The notes under the pieces: generated by a model
Databases searched by the model: none
The model's input: the letters and a program-made list of their open reading frames with translations, nothing else
What the model was told of the DNA's origin: nothing
Shown here: piece by piece, positions 10,399 to 19,496 of the stretch
How positions within the stretch are numbered: position 1 is the first letter of the stretch
How the letters are laid out: every line of letters starts with the position of its first letter
Made by a program: the position numbers and the translations under genes
Source of the DNA: Citrobacter sp. MGH106
GTDB lineage: Bacteria; Pseudomonadota; Gammaproteobacteria; Enterobacterales; Enterobacteriaceae
DNA: 64,000 nucleotides
Reading direction: 5' to 3'
Assembly (NCBI RefSeq): GCF_001037495.1
Contig: NZ_KQ089822.1
Coordinates: 1,116,001 to 1,180,000 of the forward strand

Positions 10399-11058
10399 AT
10401 GGACCTGATTTACTTTCTGATCGATTTTATCCTGCACATAGATGTGCATTTGGCTGAACTGGTAGCGGAATACGGTGTTTGGGTTTACGCCATTCTGTTT
10501 CTGATTCTGTTTTGTGAAACAGGACTGGTAGTGACGCCGTTCCTGCCGGGCGATTCTCTGCTGTTTGTCGCCGGAGCGCTCTCTGCGTTGCCAACCAATG
10601 ATTTGAATGTTCATCTGATGGTGGCGTTAATGATTGTGGCGGCGATTGTTGGCGATGCGGTGAACTACACTATCGGTCGACTGTTCGGCGAAAAACTTTT
10701 TAGCAATCCGAATTCCAAAATTTTTCGCCGCAGCTACCTGGATAAAACCCATGCGTTTTATGCACGTCATGGTGGCAAAACGATTATTTTGGCGCGTTTT
10801 GTCCCTATCGTGCGTACATTTGCGCCGTTTGTGGCAGGTATGGGGCATATGTCCTACCGCCATTTTGCAATGTATAACGTCGCAGGCGCGCTGCTGTGGG
10901 TATTGCTGTTTACCTATGCAGGCTATCTGTTTGGCGATCTGCCGGTGGTACAGGAGAACCTGAAATTATTGATTGTGGCGATTATCGTCCTCTCCGTATT
11001 GCCCGGCGTTATTGAAGTGATTCGTCACAAGCGTGCTGCGTCACGTGCTGCAAAATAG
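10399..11058 (+). CDS. dedA: DedA family inner-membrane protein
   Basis: 219-residue membrane protein, the founding DedA member. Conserved family features are the acidic E/G motif [19 protein letters not shown] and the arginine motif [18 protein letters not shown]. DedA proteins are thought to act as lipid flippases or scramblases and to support proton-motive-force balance and cell division; the family is partly redundant. The C-terminus is short and basic ([11 protein letters not shown]). It lies last in the pdxB-usg-truA-dedA run, with accD 149 bases downstream. Confidence 0.95.
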   Translation: MDLIYFLIDFILHIDVHLAELVAEYGVWVYAILFLILFCETGLVVTPFLPGDSLLFVAGALSALPTNDLNVHLMVALMIVAAIVGDAVNYTIGRLFGEKLFSNPNSKIFRRSYLDKTHAFYARHGGKTIILARFVPIVRTFAPFVAGMGHMSYRHFAMYNVAGALLWVLLFTYAGYLFGDLPVVQENLKLLIVAIIVLSVLPGVIEVIRHKRAASRAAK

Positions 11059-11207
11059 AAAGTAACTCAGCGGTTCGACCACTTTTTTATCCAAAGTTTC
11101 GGGCTGTTATGTTTTAATGTGCAACATTCATGGTCTGTTGGGGGCAAAAATGGCATTATGCGCCCCTTATAACAAAGCTGACTAAGGTTCAGGCAGAAAG
11201 GTCACCA

Positions 11208-12119
11208 ATGAGCTGGATTGAACGAATTAAAAGCAACATTACTCCCACCCGCAAGGCAAGCATTCCTGAAGGGGTGTGGACCAAGTGTGATAGCTGCGGT
11301 CAGGTTTTATACCGTGCTGAGCTGGAACGTAATCTTGAGGTCTGTCCGAAGTGTGACCATCATATGCGCATGTCGGCGCGCAATCGCCTGCATAGCCTGT
11401 TAGATGAAGGTTCTCTTGTGGAACTGGGTAGCGAGCTTGAGCCGAAAGACGTGCTGAAGTTTCGTGATTCCAAGAAATACAAAGACAGACTGGCTTCTGC
11501 GCAGAAAGAAACCGGCGAGAAAGATGCGCTGGTGGTAATGAAAGGTACACTTCACGGTATGCCGGTCGTTGCTGCAGCATTCGAATTCGCTTTTATGGGC
11601 GGTTCCATGGGGTCTGTGGTTGGTGCCCGTTTTGTCCGTGCCGTTGAACAGGCGCTGGAAGACAACTGCCCGCTGATCTGCTTCTCCGCTTCCGGCGGTG
11701 CGCGTATGCAGGAAGCGCTGATGTCACTGATGCAGATGGCAAAAACCTCTGCTGCACTGGCGAAAATGCAGGAACGTGGTTTACCGTACATCTCTGTACT
11801 GACCGACCCAACCATGGGTGGGGTTTCAGCAAGCTTCGCGATGTTGGGCGATCTCAACGTTGCTGAACCGAAAGCACTGATCGGCTTTGCTGGTCCGCGT
11901 GTTATCGAGCAAACCGTACGTGAGAAATTGCCGCCGGGATTCCAGCGCAGTGAGTTCCTGATTGAAAAAGGCGCTATCGATATGATCGTTCGCCGCCCGG
12001 AAATGCGCCTGAAACTGGCGAGCATCCTGGCGAAGCTAATGAATCTTCCTGCGCCGAATCCGGATGAGCCACGTGAAGGCGTGGTGGTACCTCCGGTACC
12101 CGATCAGGAATCAGAGGCC
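11208..12119 (+). CDS. accD: AccD, acetyl-CoA carboxylase carboxyltransferase subunit beta
   Basis: 303-304 residues from the ATG at 11208 ([10 protein letters not shown]), which has a GAAAGG ribosome-binding site and fits the usual family start; the frame is open further upstream but without support. The stop codon TGA lies at about 12120-12122. With AccA it forms the carboxyltransferase that moves carboxybiotin CO2 onto acetyl-CoA to make malonyl-CoA. The N-terminal zinc ribbon has Cys 27, 30, 46 and 49 (CDSC and CPKC). The crotonase-like core carries GGSMGSVVG and [10 protein letters not shown]. It is followed by an ERIC-type repeat and a terminator, so it is separated from folC. Confidence 0.97.
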
Positions 12120-12128
12120 TGATAGTTT

Positions 12129-12251
12129 ACTCTATGGATTTCGAGTTGCAGGAAGGCGGCAAGAGAGTGAATCCCGATGAACTTACACTGGTAAGTGATT
12201 CGGGTGAGCGAGTGCAGCCAATATCCCTGCAACTTGAAAGGCGACGAGTAT
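12129..12251. repeat. ERIC-type (IRU) intergenic repeat
   Basis: About 120-base imperfect palindrome between accD and folC. The ends pair (TTTCGAGTTGCAGG at 12139-12152 with CCTGCAACTTGAAA at 12226-12239, one G-T). The core words GTGAATCCC...CTTACA and GTAAGTGATTCGGGTGAGCG match the classic ERIC core used for ERIC-PCR, and GAGTGCAGCCAA follows as in other enteric copies. It is non-coding, and transcripts that cross it would fold into a long hairpin. Confidence 0.85.
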
Positions 12252-12283
12252 AAAAGGGCAGGGCCGGTCGGCGCTGCCTTTTT
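12252..12283 (+). terminator. Terminator after accD
   Basis: Stem GGCAG (12257-12261) / CTGCC (12274-12278) with an inner CCG/CGG pairing, preceded by an A run and followed by TTTTT. It lies directly after the ERIC-type repeat and before folC. Confidence 0.75.
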
Positions 12284-12313
12284 CTTTTCTCACCGTAGCG
12301 AATTACATAAATC

Positions 12314-13582
12314 ATGGACAATAAACGTATCCCTCAAGCCACGTCGCCCCTGGCGTCGTGGCTTTCTTATCTGGAAAACCTGCACAGTAAAACCATCGAT
12401 TTGGGCCTTGAGCGTGTCAGCCAGGTTGCGGCGCGGCTGGGTATTCTTAAACCGGCTCCATTCATCTTCACGGTGGCGGGAACCAACGGTAAGGGTACAA
12501 CCTGCCGCACGCTGGAGTCCGTACTGACGGCAGCCGGATATAAAGTCGGTGTGTACAGCTCTCCCCATCTGGTGCGCTACACAGAACGTGTTCGTGTGCA
12601 GGGAAATGAGTTACCGGAAGCGGCCCACACAGCCTCATTTGCTGAGATTGAAGCCGCACGCGGTGACATTTCCCTGACCTATTTTGAATATGGCACGCTG
12701 TCGGCGCTGTGGCTGTTCAAACAGGCACAGCTTGATGTGGTGATTCTGGAGGTTGGCCTGGGTGGGCGTCTGGATGCCACGAATATTGTCGATGCTGATG
12801 TCGCGGTGGTTACCAGTATTGCGCTCGACCATACTGACTGGCTGGGACCTGATCGTGAAAGTATTGGTCGTGAGAAGGCCGGCATTTTCCGTGCCGAAAA
12901 ACCGGCTATTGTTGGCGAACCTGAAATGCCTTACACCATTGCAGATGTCGCGCAAGAGACCGGAGCGAATTTGCAACGATATGGCGTGGACTGGCGCTAT
13001 GCTGTAACGGACAATGACTGGTCCTTTACGGACTGTCACGGTACGCTGGCGCACCTGCCGTTACCACAGGTTCCACAACCAAATGCCGCAACTGCACTGG
13101 CTGCCCTGCGGACAAGTGGACTTAATGTGAGCGAGCAGGCGATTCGTGAAGGTATCGAGTTGGCTATTTTGCCGGGACGCTTCCAGATTGTGAGCGAGTC
13201 GCCACGTGTTATTTTTGATGTCGCCCATAATCCTCATGCGGCGGAATATCTGACCGGGCGTCTGAAAAAGTTAGTGAAAAACGGGCGCGTACTGGCGGTT
13301 ATCGGTATGCTACATGATAAAGATATTGCAGGTACGCTGGCCTGGTTGAAAAGCGTGGTTGACGCCTGGTATTGTGCTCCCCTGGAAGGTCCGCGGGGCG
13401 CGACAGCAGAACAACTGCTGGAGCATTTGGGCAAAGGCGAAGCCTATGGCAGCGTTGCTCAGGCATGGCATGCTGCGCTGGCAGATGCAAAACCAGAAGA
13501 TACCGTGTTGGTGTGTGGATCGTTTCACACTGTCGCACATGTCATGGAAGTGATAGACGTGGGGAGAAGCGGTGGCGAGTAA
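12314..13582 (+). CDS. folC: FolC, dihydrofolate synthase / folylpolyglutamate synthase
   Basis: 422 residues, same as the E. coli enzyme. FolC adds glutamate to dihydropteroate and then extends the polyglutamate tail of folates. The Mur-ligase type ATP site GTNGKGTT is at 56-63, the second motif is YFEYGTLSALWLF, the omega-loop metal site is GLGGRLDATN, and the C-terminal ligase domain carries DVAHNPHA. The last 11 bases overlap dedD, so the two genes are coupled. The short leader follows a terminator, so folC-dedD probably has its own promoter. Confidence 0.97.
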   Translation: MDNKRIPQATSPLASWLSYLENLHSKTIDLGLERVSQVAARLGILKPAPFIFTVAGTNGKGTTCRTLESVLTAAGYKVGVYSSPHLVRYTERVRVQGNELPEAAHTASFAEIEAARGDISLTYFEYGTLSALWLFKQAQLDVVILEVGLGGRLDATNIVDADVAVVTSIALDHTDWLGPDRESIGREKAGIFRAEKPAIVGEPEMPYTIADVAQETGANLQRYGVDWRYAVTDNDWSFTDCHGTLAHLPLPQVPQPNAATALAALRTSGLNVSEQAIREGIELAILPGRFQIVSESPRVIFDVAHNPHAAEYLTGRLKKLVKNGRVLAVIGMLHDKDIAGTLAWLKSVVDAWYCAPLEGPRGATAEQLLEHLGKGEAYGSVAQAWHAALADAKPEDTVLVCGSFHTVAHVMEVIDVGRSGGE

Positions 13583-14234
13583 GTTTCAGAATCGATTAGT
13601 TGGCACAATTGTGCTGGTGGCGCTTGGGGTGATTGTGCTTCCCGGGTTGCTTGACGGGCAAAAAAAACATTATCAGGATGAGTTTGCGGCGATCCCTCTG
13701 GTGCCTAAACCTGGCGATCGCGATGAGCCAGACATGATGCCTGCGGCAACGCAGGCGCTGCCGACGCAACCGCCAGAAGGCGCGGCAGAAGAGGTGCGTG
13801 CAGGTGATGCTGCTGCGCCGTCACTGGATCCGTCACGCCTGACTGCAGCAAACAGTGCGGAGTTTGATCCCATACCTGCGCCTGTCGAACAGCCGAAACC
13901 AAAACCGAAGCCGCAACCACAGCCTGTTGCACCCGTACCTGCACCTGCGCCAACGCCTAAACCGGCAGTTGCGGAGGCTCCGGCCCCAACCGGGAAAGCG
14001 TACGTCGTGCAACTCGGTGCGCTGAAAAACGCCGATAAGGTCAATGAGATCGTTGGTAAACTTCGGGGAGCTGGCTTCCGGGTATATACTTCCCCGTCAA
14101 CGCCAGTACAGGGTAAAATAACCCGCATTCTTGTCGGGCCTGACGCCTCCAGAGATAAGCTGAAAAACTCGCTCGGCGAACTGCAAAAGATCTCCGGTTT
14201 GAGTGGGGTTGTGATGGGTTACACCCCGAACTAA
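13572..14234 (+). CDS. dedD: DedD, SPOR-domain cell division protein
   Basis: 220 residues from a GTG codon inside the end of folC. One N-terminal membrane helix (about 10-27, TIVLVALGVIVLPGLLDG) is followed by a long periplasmic linker very rich in Pro, Ala and Lys (about 100-140). A C-terminal SPOR domain (about 141-220, starting KAYVVQLGALKNADK) binds denuded septal peptidoglycan. DedD takes part in constriction with FtsN-like proteins. The composition of the linker explains the long open frames on the opposite strand. Confidence 0.95.
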   Translation: MASKFQNRLVGTIVLVALGVIVLPGLLDGQKKHYQDEFAAIPLVPKPGDRDEPDMMPAATQALPTQPPEGAAEEVRAGDAAAPSLDPSRLTAANSAEFDPIPAPVEQPKPKPKPQPQPVAPVPAPAPTPKPAVAEAPAPTGKAYVVQLGALKNADKVNEIVGKLRGAGFRVYTSPSTPVQGKITRILVGPDASRDKLKNSLGELQKISGLSGVVMGYTPN

Positions 14235-14264
14235 ATCGTGGCGCCAGCGTCGCTATCCTGCACG

Positions 14265-14352
14265 GGATTGTGCCTGATGGCGGTGTGCAGGCAGGCTTAC
14301 AGTGTTGCTGTGTTGTGAGCCGGATAAGGTGCTTGCACCGCCATCCGGCAGT
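14265..14352. repeat. REP pair (BIME) between dedD and cvpA
   Basis: A REP-like unit starting TGCCTGATGGCGGTG at 14271 is followed by an inverted REP at 14317-14350, whose complement reads TGCCGGATGGCGGTGC...CCTTATCCGGCTC. The pair is in head-to-head orientation, the typical BIME arrangement, and lies before the PurR-controlled promoter. Confidence 0.8.
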
Positions 14353-14431
14353 GCCCGAAGAGGCAAAAAGTTCGATGGCGTTGAAGATTTTTTCAGCGCC
14401 ATTTTTATTTACGCGTGGAAAGGAAATCCCT

Positions 14432-14447
14432 ACGCAAACGTTTTCTT
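14432..14447 (+). promoter_or_regulatory. PurR operator upstream of cvpA-purF
   Basis: ACGCAAACGTTTTCTT agrees fully with the PurR consensus (ACGCAAACGTTTNCNT). It lies where the -35 would be; a -10 TAGAAT is at 14455-14460. PurR with hypoxanthine or guanine represses purF in enteric bacteria. Confidence 0.92.
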
Positions 14448-14503
14448 TTTCTGTTAGAATGCGCCCCGAACAGGACGACAGGGCGTAAAATCGTGGGACA
14501 CTT

Positions 14504-14992
14504 ATGGTCTGGATTGATTACGCCATTATCGCGGTGATTGGTTTTTCCTGTCTGGTTAGCCTGATCCGTGGCTTTGTTCGTGAAGCATTATCGTTGGTGA
14601 CTTGGGGTTGTGCTTTCTTTGTCGCCAGCCATTACTACACTTACCTGTCTGTCTGGTTTACGGGCTTTGAAGACGAACTGGTTCGAAATGGGATTGCTAT
14701 CGCGATACTGTTTATCGCGACACTTATCGTCGGCGCTATCGTTAATTTTGTGATAGGCCAACTGGTGGAGAAAACAGGCCTGTCGGGTACCGACAGGGTG
14801 TTGGGGATCTGCTTTGGTGCTCTGCGAGGAGCGTTGATCGTCGCCGCCATTCTGTTTTTTCTCGATACGTTTACCGGTGTGTCGAAAAGTGAAGACTGGA
14901 GCAAGTCACAGTTGATCCCGCAGTTCAGTTTCATCATCAGATGGTTTTTTGACTATCTGCAAAGCTCGTCAAGTTTCTTGCCCAGACCCTAA
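14504..14992 (+). CDS. cvpA: CvpA, inner-membrane protein of the purF operon
   Basis: 162 residues with about four membrane helices and a basic C-terminus ending LPRP. CvpA is needed for colicin V production or uptake and for envelope integrity; its molecular role is not settled. It is the first gene of cvpA-purF-ubiX, 44 bases after the -10 of the PurR-controlled promoter. purF follows after 35 bases. Confidence 0.95.
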   Translation: MVWIDYAIIAVIGFSCLVSLIRGFVREALSLVTWGCAFFVASHYYTYLSVWFTGFEDELVRNGIAIAILFIATLIVGAIVNFVIGQLVEKTGLSGTDRVLGICFGALRGALIVAAILFFLDTFTGVSKSEDWSKSQLIPQFSFIIRWFFDYLQSSSSFLPRP

Positions 14993-15027
14993 CGGTTCTG
15001 AGATGTGGCTTAACGAGGAAAAGACGT

Positions 15028-16545
15028 ATGTGCGGTATTGTCGGTATCGCCGGTGTTATGCCGGTAAACCAGTCGATTTATGACGCGTTAACGGTGCTCC
15101 AGCATCGTGGTCAGGATGCCGCTGGCATCATCACCATTGATGCCAACAACTGCTTCCGTTTGCGAAAGGCAAACGGAATGGTGAGCGACATTTTTGAAGC
15201 TCGCCATATGCAGCGTTTGCAGGGCAATATGGGCATTGGCCATGTGCGTTACCCAACGGCTGGCAGCTCCAGCGCCTCCGAAGCTCAACCTTTTTACGTC
15301 AACTCACCATATGGCATTACGCTTGCCCACAATGGCAACCTGACCAATGCGCATGAGCTGCGTAAAAAGCTGTTTGAAGAAAAGCGTCGCCACATCAACA
15401 CCACTTCAGATTCTGAAATTCTGCTGAATATTTTCGCCAGCGAGCTGGATAACTTCCGTCACTATCCGCTGGAAGCCGATAATATTTTTGCGGCTATCGC
15501 CGCAACTAACCGCCAGATCCGCGGCGCATATGCCTGCGTGGCGATGATTATCGGTCACGGGATGGTCGCTTTCCGCGATCCTAACGGTATTCGCCCACTG
15601 GTGCTTGGCAAACGCGATATTGGCGATGGTCGTACCGAATACATGGTTGCCTCCGAAAGCGTGGCACTGGATACGCTTGGTTTTGAATTCCTGCGTGACG
15701 TTGCACCTGGCGAAGCGGTGTATATCACTGAAAAAGGCCAGTTGTTTACCCGTCAGTGTGCGGATAATCCGGTCAGTAATCCGTGTCTGTTCGAATACGT
15801 CTACTTTGCGCGTCCTGATTCTTTCATCGACAAAATTTCCGTCTACAGCGCCCGTGTGAATATGGGGACTAAGCTTGGCGAAAAAATTGCCCGCGAGTGG
15901 GAAGATCTGGATATTGACGTCGTCATCCCGATTCCGGAAACCTCTTGTGACATCGCGCTGGAAATAGCCCGTATTCTTGGCAAACCGTATCGCCAGGGTT
16001 TTGTGAAAAACCGCTATGTGGGGCGCACTTTTATCATGCCGGGTCAGCAGTTGCGCCGTAAATCTGTACGCCGCAAGCTGAATGCTAACCGTGCTGAATT
16101 CCGTGATAAGAACGTGTTGCTGGTGGATGATTCTATCGTGCGCGGCACCACCTCAGAACAGATTATCGAGATGGCGCGTGAAGCCGGGGCGAAGAAGGTG
16201 TACCTGGCCTCTGCCGCACCGGAAATCCGCTTTCCGAACGTCTACGGTATTGACATGCCAACGGCGACGGAGCTAATTGCTCACGGGCGCGAAGTGGACG
16301 AGATCCGCCAGATAATTGGTGCTGACGGTCTTATCTTCCAGGATCTGAACGATCTGATTGAAGCCGTGCGCGCTGAGAACCCGGATATTCAGCAGTTTGA
16401 ATGCTCGGTGTTTAACGGTGTGTATGTCACTAAAGACGTCGACCAGAAGTACCTCGATTTTCTTGATTCCCTGCGTAATGACGACGCCAAAGCAGTACTG
16501 CGTCAGAACGAAGCTGAAAACCTCGAGATGCACAACGAAGGTTAA
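15028..16545 (+). CDS. purF: PurF, amidophosphoribosyltransferase
   Basis: 505 residues. PurF makes 5-phosphoribosylamine from PRPP and glutamine, the first committed step of purine synthesis. The N-terminal nucleophile glutaminase starts MCGIVGIAG, where Cys becomes residue 1 after Met removal. The C-terminal type I phosphoribosyltransferase domain has the PRPP loop [14 protein letters not shown] (about residues 365-378). AACGAGGAAAAG is a good ribosome-binding site. It is regulated through the upstream PurR operator and feedback-inhibited by purine nucleotides (family knowledge). Confidence 0.98.
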   Translation: MCGIVGIAGVMPVNQSIYDALTVLQHRGQDAAGIITIDANNCFRLRKANGMVSDIFEARHMQRLQGNMGIGHVRYPTAGSSSASEAQPFYVNSPYGITLAHNGNLTNAHELRKKLFEEKRRHINTTSDSEILLNIFASELDNFRHYPLEADNIFAAIAATNRQIRGAYACVAMIIGHGMVAFRDPNGIRPLVLGKRDIGDGRTEYMVASESVALDTLGFEFLRDVAPGEAVYITEKGQLFTRQCADNPVSNPCLFEYVYFARPDSFIDKISVYSARVNMGTKLGEKIAREWEDLDIDVVIPIPETSCDIALEIARILGKPYRQGFVKNRYVGRTFIMPGQQLRRKSVRRKLNANRAEFRDKNVLLVDDSIVRGTTSEQIIEMAREAGAKKVYLASAAPEIRFPNVYGIDMPTATELIAHGREVDEIRQIIGADGLIFQDLNDLIEAVRAENPDIQQFECSVFNGVYVTKDVDQKYLDFLDSLRNDDAKAVLRQNEAENLEMHNEG

Positions 16546-16554
16546 TGCTCTACA

Positions 16555-16585
16555 GCAAGCAAGGGGGAGAAGTCCCCTTGCTTGC
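16555..16585. other. Stem-loop between purF and ubiX
   Basis: Perfect 12-base stem GCAAGCAAGGGG (16555-16566) / CCCCTTGCTTGC (16574-16585) with a seven-base loop. No T tract follows. It may stabilise the purF 3' end or reduce ubiX expression. Confidence 0.6.
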
Positions 16586-16640
16586 AACTCCCCGTAAAAT
16601 CCTGCAAAGTCAGCCCTGAAACAAGAAAGGGCGGTTAAAC

Positions 16641-17210
16641 ATGAAACGACTCATCATAGGGATCAGCGGCGCTAGCGGCGCAATTTATGGCGTGCGCTTG
16701 TTGCAGGTGTTGCGTGACGTTGCTGATGTGGAAACCCATCTGGTGATGAGCCAGGCGGCGCGACAGACGCTGGCACTTGAAACGGACCTCTCTGTACGCG
16801 ACGTGCAGGCATTAGCGAATGTAAATCATGATGCGCGTGATATCGCCGCCAGTATTTCATCCGGCTCGTACCAGACGGCTGGAATGGTTATCCTGCCATG
16901 TTCAATTAAAACGCTATCTGGCATTGTCCACAGCTACACCGATGGGCTGCTCACCCGTGCAGCTGATGTTGTGCTAAAAGAGCGCCGCCCTCTGGTGCTG
17001 TGCGTGCGTGAAACACCTCTGCATCTGGGACATCTGCGTCTCATGACGCAGGCGGCGGAAATTGGTGCTGTGATTATGCCGCCCGTACCGGCGTTTTACC
17101 ATCGCCCTCAGACGCTTGATGACGTGATTAATCAAACAGTTAACCGTGTGTTAGACCAGTTTGATATCTCTCTCCCTCAGGACCTGTTTACCCGCTGGCA
17201 GGGGGCATAA
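16641..17210 (+). CDS. ubiX: UbiX, flavin prenyltransferase
   Basis: 189 residues. UbiX makes prenylated FMN from FMN and dimethylallyl phosphate, the cofactor that UbiD needs for decarboxylation in ubiquinone synthesis. The family start GISGASGAIYGVRLL, the SQAARQTL motif and the active-site region PCSIKTLSGIVHSYTDGL are all present. AGAAAGGGCGG precedes the ATG. It is third in the cvpA-purF-ubiX unit, and a terminator follows at 17242-17264. Confidence 0.96.
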   Translation: MKRLIIGISGASGAIYGVRLLQVLRDVADVETHLVMSQAARQTLALETDLSVRDVQALANVNHDARDIAASISSGSYQTAGMVILPCSIKTLSGIVHSYTDGLLTRAADVVLKERRPLVLCVRETPLHLGHLRLMTQAAEIGAVIMPPVPAFYHRPQTLDDVINQTVNRVLDQFDISLPQDLFTRWQGA

Positions 17211-17241
17211 GCTGCTCTGTCAGCGTGCAACTCTGTATTCG

Positions 17242-17264
17242 TTGCCCTGTTTCAGGGCAATTTT
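17242..17264 (+). terminator. Terminator after ubiX
   Basis: Stem TTGCCCTG (17242-17249) / CAGGGCAA (17253-17260), loop TTT, followed by TTTT. Confidence 0.8.
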
Positions 17265-17414
17265 GTAACCGCGATCATATCCTCAACATTTAATTCGTTA
17301 AAACTCAACGAAACGCTGCGGTTCAACCGTCATACCTGCTATCTTCAAAATCAGGACAATATTGCAACGTTTTATTAACATATTTAACGTCGAATATCCT
17401 CATCGACGCGAAAA

Positions 17415-17430
17415 TGGCATAAGACCTGCA
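17415..17430 (+). promoter_or_regulatory. Sigma-54 type promoter of argT
   Basis: TGGCATAAGACCTGCA has the invariant GG and GC of -24/-12 promoters at the correct 10-base spacing. It lies about 68 bases before the argT ATG. Nitrogen-controlled (NtrC, RpoN) expression of argT is known in Salmonella. I did not find a convincing NtrC dyad directly upstream. Confidence 0.75.
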
Positions 17431-17497
17431 TGAAAAAGTCTGCAAACACACAACACAACGTAAAACATAATAAAATTACGCCACTTGAGGGTTATGT

Positions 17498-18280
17498 ATG
17501 AAGAAGACGGTTCTTGCTTTGTCTTTGCTGGTAGGACTTTCCGCAACCGCGGCCAGCTACGCAGCACTTCCGCAGACAGTTCGTATTGGTACAGATACAA
17601 CCTACGCCCCTTTTTCCTCTAAAGATGCGAAAGGGGATTTTGTCGGGTTTGATATCGATCTCGGAAATGAGATGTGTAAGCGTATGCAAATCAAATGTAC
17701 CTGGGTTGCCAGTGACTTTGATGCGCTGATCCCATCGCTGAAAGCGAAAAAAATTGATGCCATCATCTCCTCGCTTTCTATCACCGAGAAACGCCAGCAA
17801 GAGATTGCTTTCTCAGACAAACTCTACGCAGCAGACTCACGTCTGATCGCGGCGAAAGGTTCCCCAATCCAGCCGACTCTGGATTCTCTGAAAGGTAAAC
17901 ACGTTGGGGTACTGCAAGGCTCCACACAGGAAGCCTATGCCAATGACACCTGGCGCAGCAAAGGCGTGGATGTAGTGGCATACGCGAACCAGGACCTTAT
18001 CTATTCTGACCTGACAGCAGGGCGCCTCGATGCGGCATTGCAGGATGAAGTTGCTGCCAGCGAAGGCTTCCTGAAACAGCCAGCAGGTAAAGACTATGTG
18101 TTTGCTGGTCCTTCGGTAAAAGATAAAAAGTATTTCGGTGACGGAACCGGAATTGGTTTACGCAAAGATGATGTGGAACTGAAAGCTGCTTTTGATAAAG
18201 CGTTGGGTGAGCTGCGTCAGGATGGCACCTACGACAAAATGGCGAAAAAGTATTTTAACTTTAATGTCTACGGCGACTGA
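17498..18280 (+). CDS. argT: ArgT, lysine/arginine/ornithine-binding periplasmic protein
   Basis: 260 residues with a Sec signal peptide ([22 protein letters not shown], cut after about A22 to give ALPQTVRIG). ArgT binds Lys, Arg and Ornithine and delivers them to the HisQMP2 membrane complex. It is a bacterial solute-binding family 3 protein and a clear paralogue of the next gene, hisJ; both share [15 protein letters not shown] and [15 protein letters not shown]. The arrangement argT then hisJ points to a tandem duplication. A GAGGGTTATGT ribosome-binding region precedes the ATG, downstream of the sigma-54 type promoter. Confidence 0.97.
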   Translation: MKKTVLALSLLVGLSATAASYAALPQTVRIGTDTTYAPFSSKDAKGDFVGFDIDLGNEMCKRMQIKCTWVASDFDALIPSLKAKKIDAIISSLSITEKRQQEIAFSDKLYAADSRLIAAKGSPIQPTLDSLKGKHVGVLQGSTQEAYANDTWRSKGVDVVAYANQDLIYSDLTAGRLDAALQDEVAASEGFLKQPAGKDYVFAGPSVKDKKYFGDGTGIGLRKDDVELKAAFDKALGELRQDGTYDKMAKKYFNFNVYGD

Positions 18281-18343
18281 TACGCTGAAACGGGAATTGA
18301 TTGCACCATAGAGGCTAACCATTACGGTGCATAATAAATCCAG

Positions 18344-18360
18344 TGCACTGTTTTGGTGCT
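18344..18360 (+). promoter_or_regulatory. Candidate NtrC site upstream of hisJ
   Basis: TGCACTGTTTTGGTGCT fits the NtrC dyad TGCACC-N5-GGTGCA with two mismatches. It lies about 100-130 bases upstream of the -24/-12 element, the usual enhancer distance. Extra half-sites TGCACC (18302-18307) and GGTGCA (18326-18331) lie just before it. Confidence 0.6.
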
Positions 18361-18421
18361 TTTATCGCTGTCTTAATGAGCATGATTGCATACTTAAGCG
18401 CTTTTCATGCAAAAAAATATT

Positions 18422-18453
18422 GCCGGCAAGGTAGAATGCTTTGCCTTGTCGGC
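18422..18453. other. Stem-loop between argT and hisJ
   Basis: Ten-base arms GCCGGCAAGG (18422-18431) and CCTTGTCGGC (18444-18453), with one G-U pair. No T run follows. It may be the 3' end structure of the argT message, immediately before the hisJ promoter. Confidence 0.55.
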
Positions 18454-18461
18454 CTGATTAA

Positions 18462-18477
18462 TGGCACGATAACTGCA
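18462..18477 (+). promoter_or_regulatory. Sigma-54 type promoter of hisJQMP
   Basis: TGGCACGATAACTGCA matches the -24/-12 consensus TGGCACG-N4-TTGCA at all but one position, with correct GG/GC spacing. It lies 50 bases before the hisJ ATG. This would give hisJQMP its own nitrogen-responsive start besides read-through from argT. Confidence 0.8.
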
Positions 18478-18526
18478 CCTGGTCCTGTAAAGATCCCCTA
18501 TAAAAGACAGTCTGTTGAGGATAGTT

Positions 18527-19309
18527 ATGAAAAAACTGGTGTTGTCTCTTTCTCTGGTCCTGGCTTTCTCCAGTGCCACCGCAGCATTTGCAGCCATTCC
18601 GCAAAAAGTCCGTATCGGTACCGATCCTACTTATGCCCCGTTTGAATCGAAAAATGCGCAGGGTGAACTGGTTGGTTTTGATATTGATTTGGCAAAAGAA
18701 CTCTGCAAACGCATTAATACACAATGTACCTTCGTGGAAAACCCGTTGGATGCGCTGATCCCTTCGTTAAAAGCGAAGAAAATCGACGCTATCATGTCTT
18801 CGCTTTCCATTACTGAAAAACGTCAGCAGGAAATTGCTTTTACCGACAAACTTTATGCAGCGGATTCTCGTCTGGTAGTTGCTAAAGATTCTGATATCCA
18901 GCCGACAATCGAGTCGCTGAAAGGCAAGCGTGTCGGTGTTCTGCAGGGCACTACCCAGGAAACATTCGGTAACGAGCACTGGGCGCCAAAAGGCATTGAA
19001 ATTGTCTCCTATCAGGGGCAGGACAATATCTATTCTGACCTGACTGCCGGACGAATCGACGCCGCGTTCCAGGATGAAGTCGCTGCCAGTGAAGGCTTCC
19101 TGAAGCAACCTGTAGGTAAAGATTACAAATTCGGTGGCCCGTCTGTGAAAGATGAGAAACTGTTCGGCGTGGGTACCGGAATGGGGCTGCGCAAAGACGA
19201 TAACGAACTGCGCGAAGCACTGAATAAAGCATTTGCAGAAATGCGTGCTGACGGTACTTACGAGAAACTGGCGAAAAAGTACTTTGATTTTGATGTTTAC
19301 GGCGGTTAA
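18527..19309 (+). CDS. hisJ: HisJ, histidine-binding periplasmic protein
   Basis: 260 residues from the ATG at 18527, which has GAGGATAG just before it; the in-frame extension upstream lacks a ribosome-binding site. Signal peptide [22 protein letters not shown], mature start AIPQKVRIG. HisJ captures histidine in the periplasm for the HisQMP2 ABC importer. It is close to ArgT along its whole length. A REP pair separates it from hisQ and probably keeps hisJ mRNA more abundant than the membrane genes, as shown for this locus in Salmonella. Confidence 0.97.
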   Translation: MKKLVLSLSLVLAFSSATAAFAAIPQKVRIGTDPTYAPFESKNAQGELVGFDIDLAKELCKRINTQCTFVENPLDALIPSLKAKKIDAIMSSLSITEKRQQEIAFTDKLYAADSRLVVAKDSDIQPTIESLKGKRVGVLQGTTQETFGNEHWAPKGIEIVSYQGQDNIYSDLTAGRIDAAFQDEVAASEGFLKQPVGKDYKFGGPSVKDEKLFGVGTGMGLRKDDNELREALNKAFAEMRADGTYEKLAKKYFDFDVYGG

Positions 19310-19354
19310 TCACCGCAGGTGCTGATAAAGCCCGTAGATTGTTGATCGACTTAT

Positions 19355-19429
19355 TGCCTGATGGCGACTGCGCCTTATCAGACCTACGACGAAAGCATGT
19401 AGGCCTGATAAGCGAAGCGACATCAGGCA
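19355..19429. repeat. REP pair (BIME) between hisJ and hisQ
   Basis: REP unit TGCCTGATGGCGACTGCG...CTTATCAGACCTAC (19355-19387) followed by an inverted copy (19399-19429). Together they form a long hairpin inside the his transport operon. This is the classical position where REP sequences were described in Salmonella. Confidence 0.9.
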
Positions 19430-19496
19430 TAAAACGTGTCGAGACAACATATCAAAAGAGGCTCATTACTTCACCACACACAACAGGACAGGCAGC

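Noticed and set aside
18386-18412. TTGCAT...ATGCAA dyad upstream of hisJ as an ArgR box
   Set aside because: The spacing and bases do not fit the ArgR box well; it may be chance in an AT-rich stretch.
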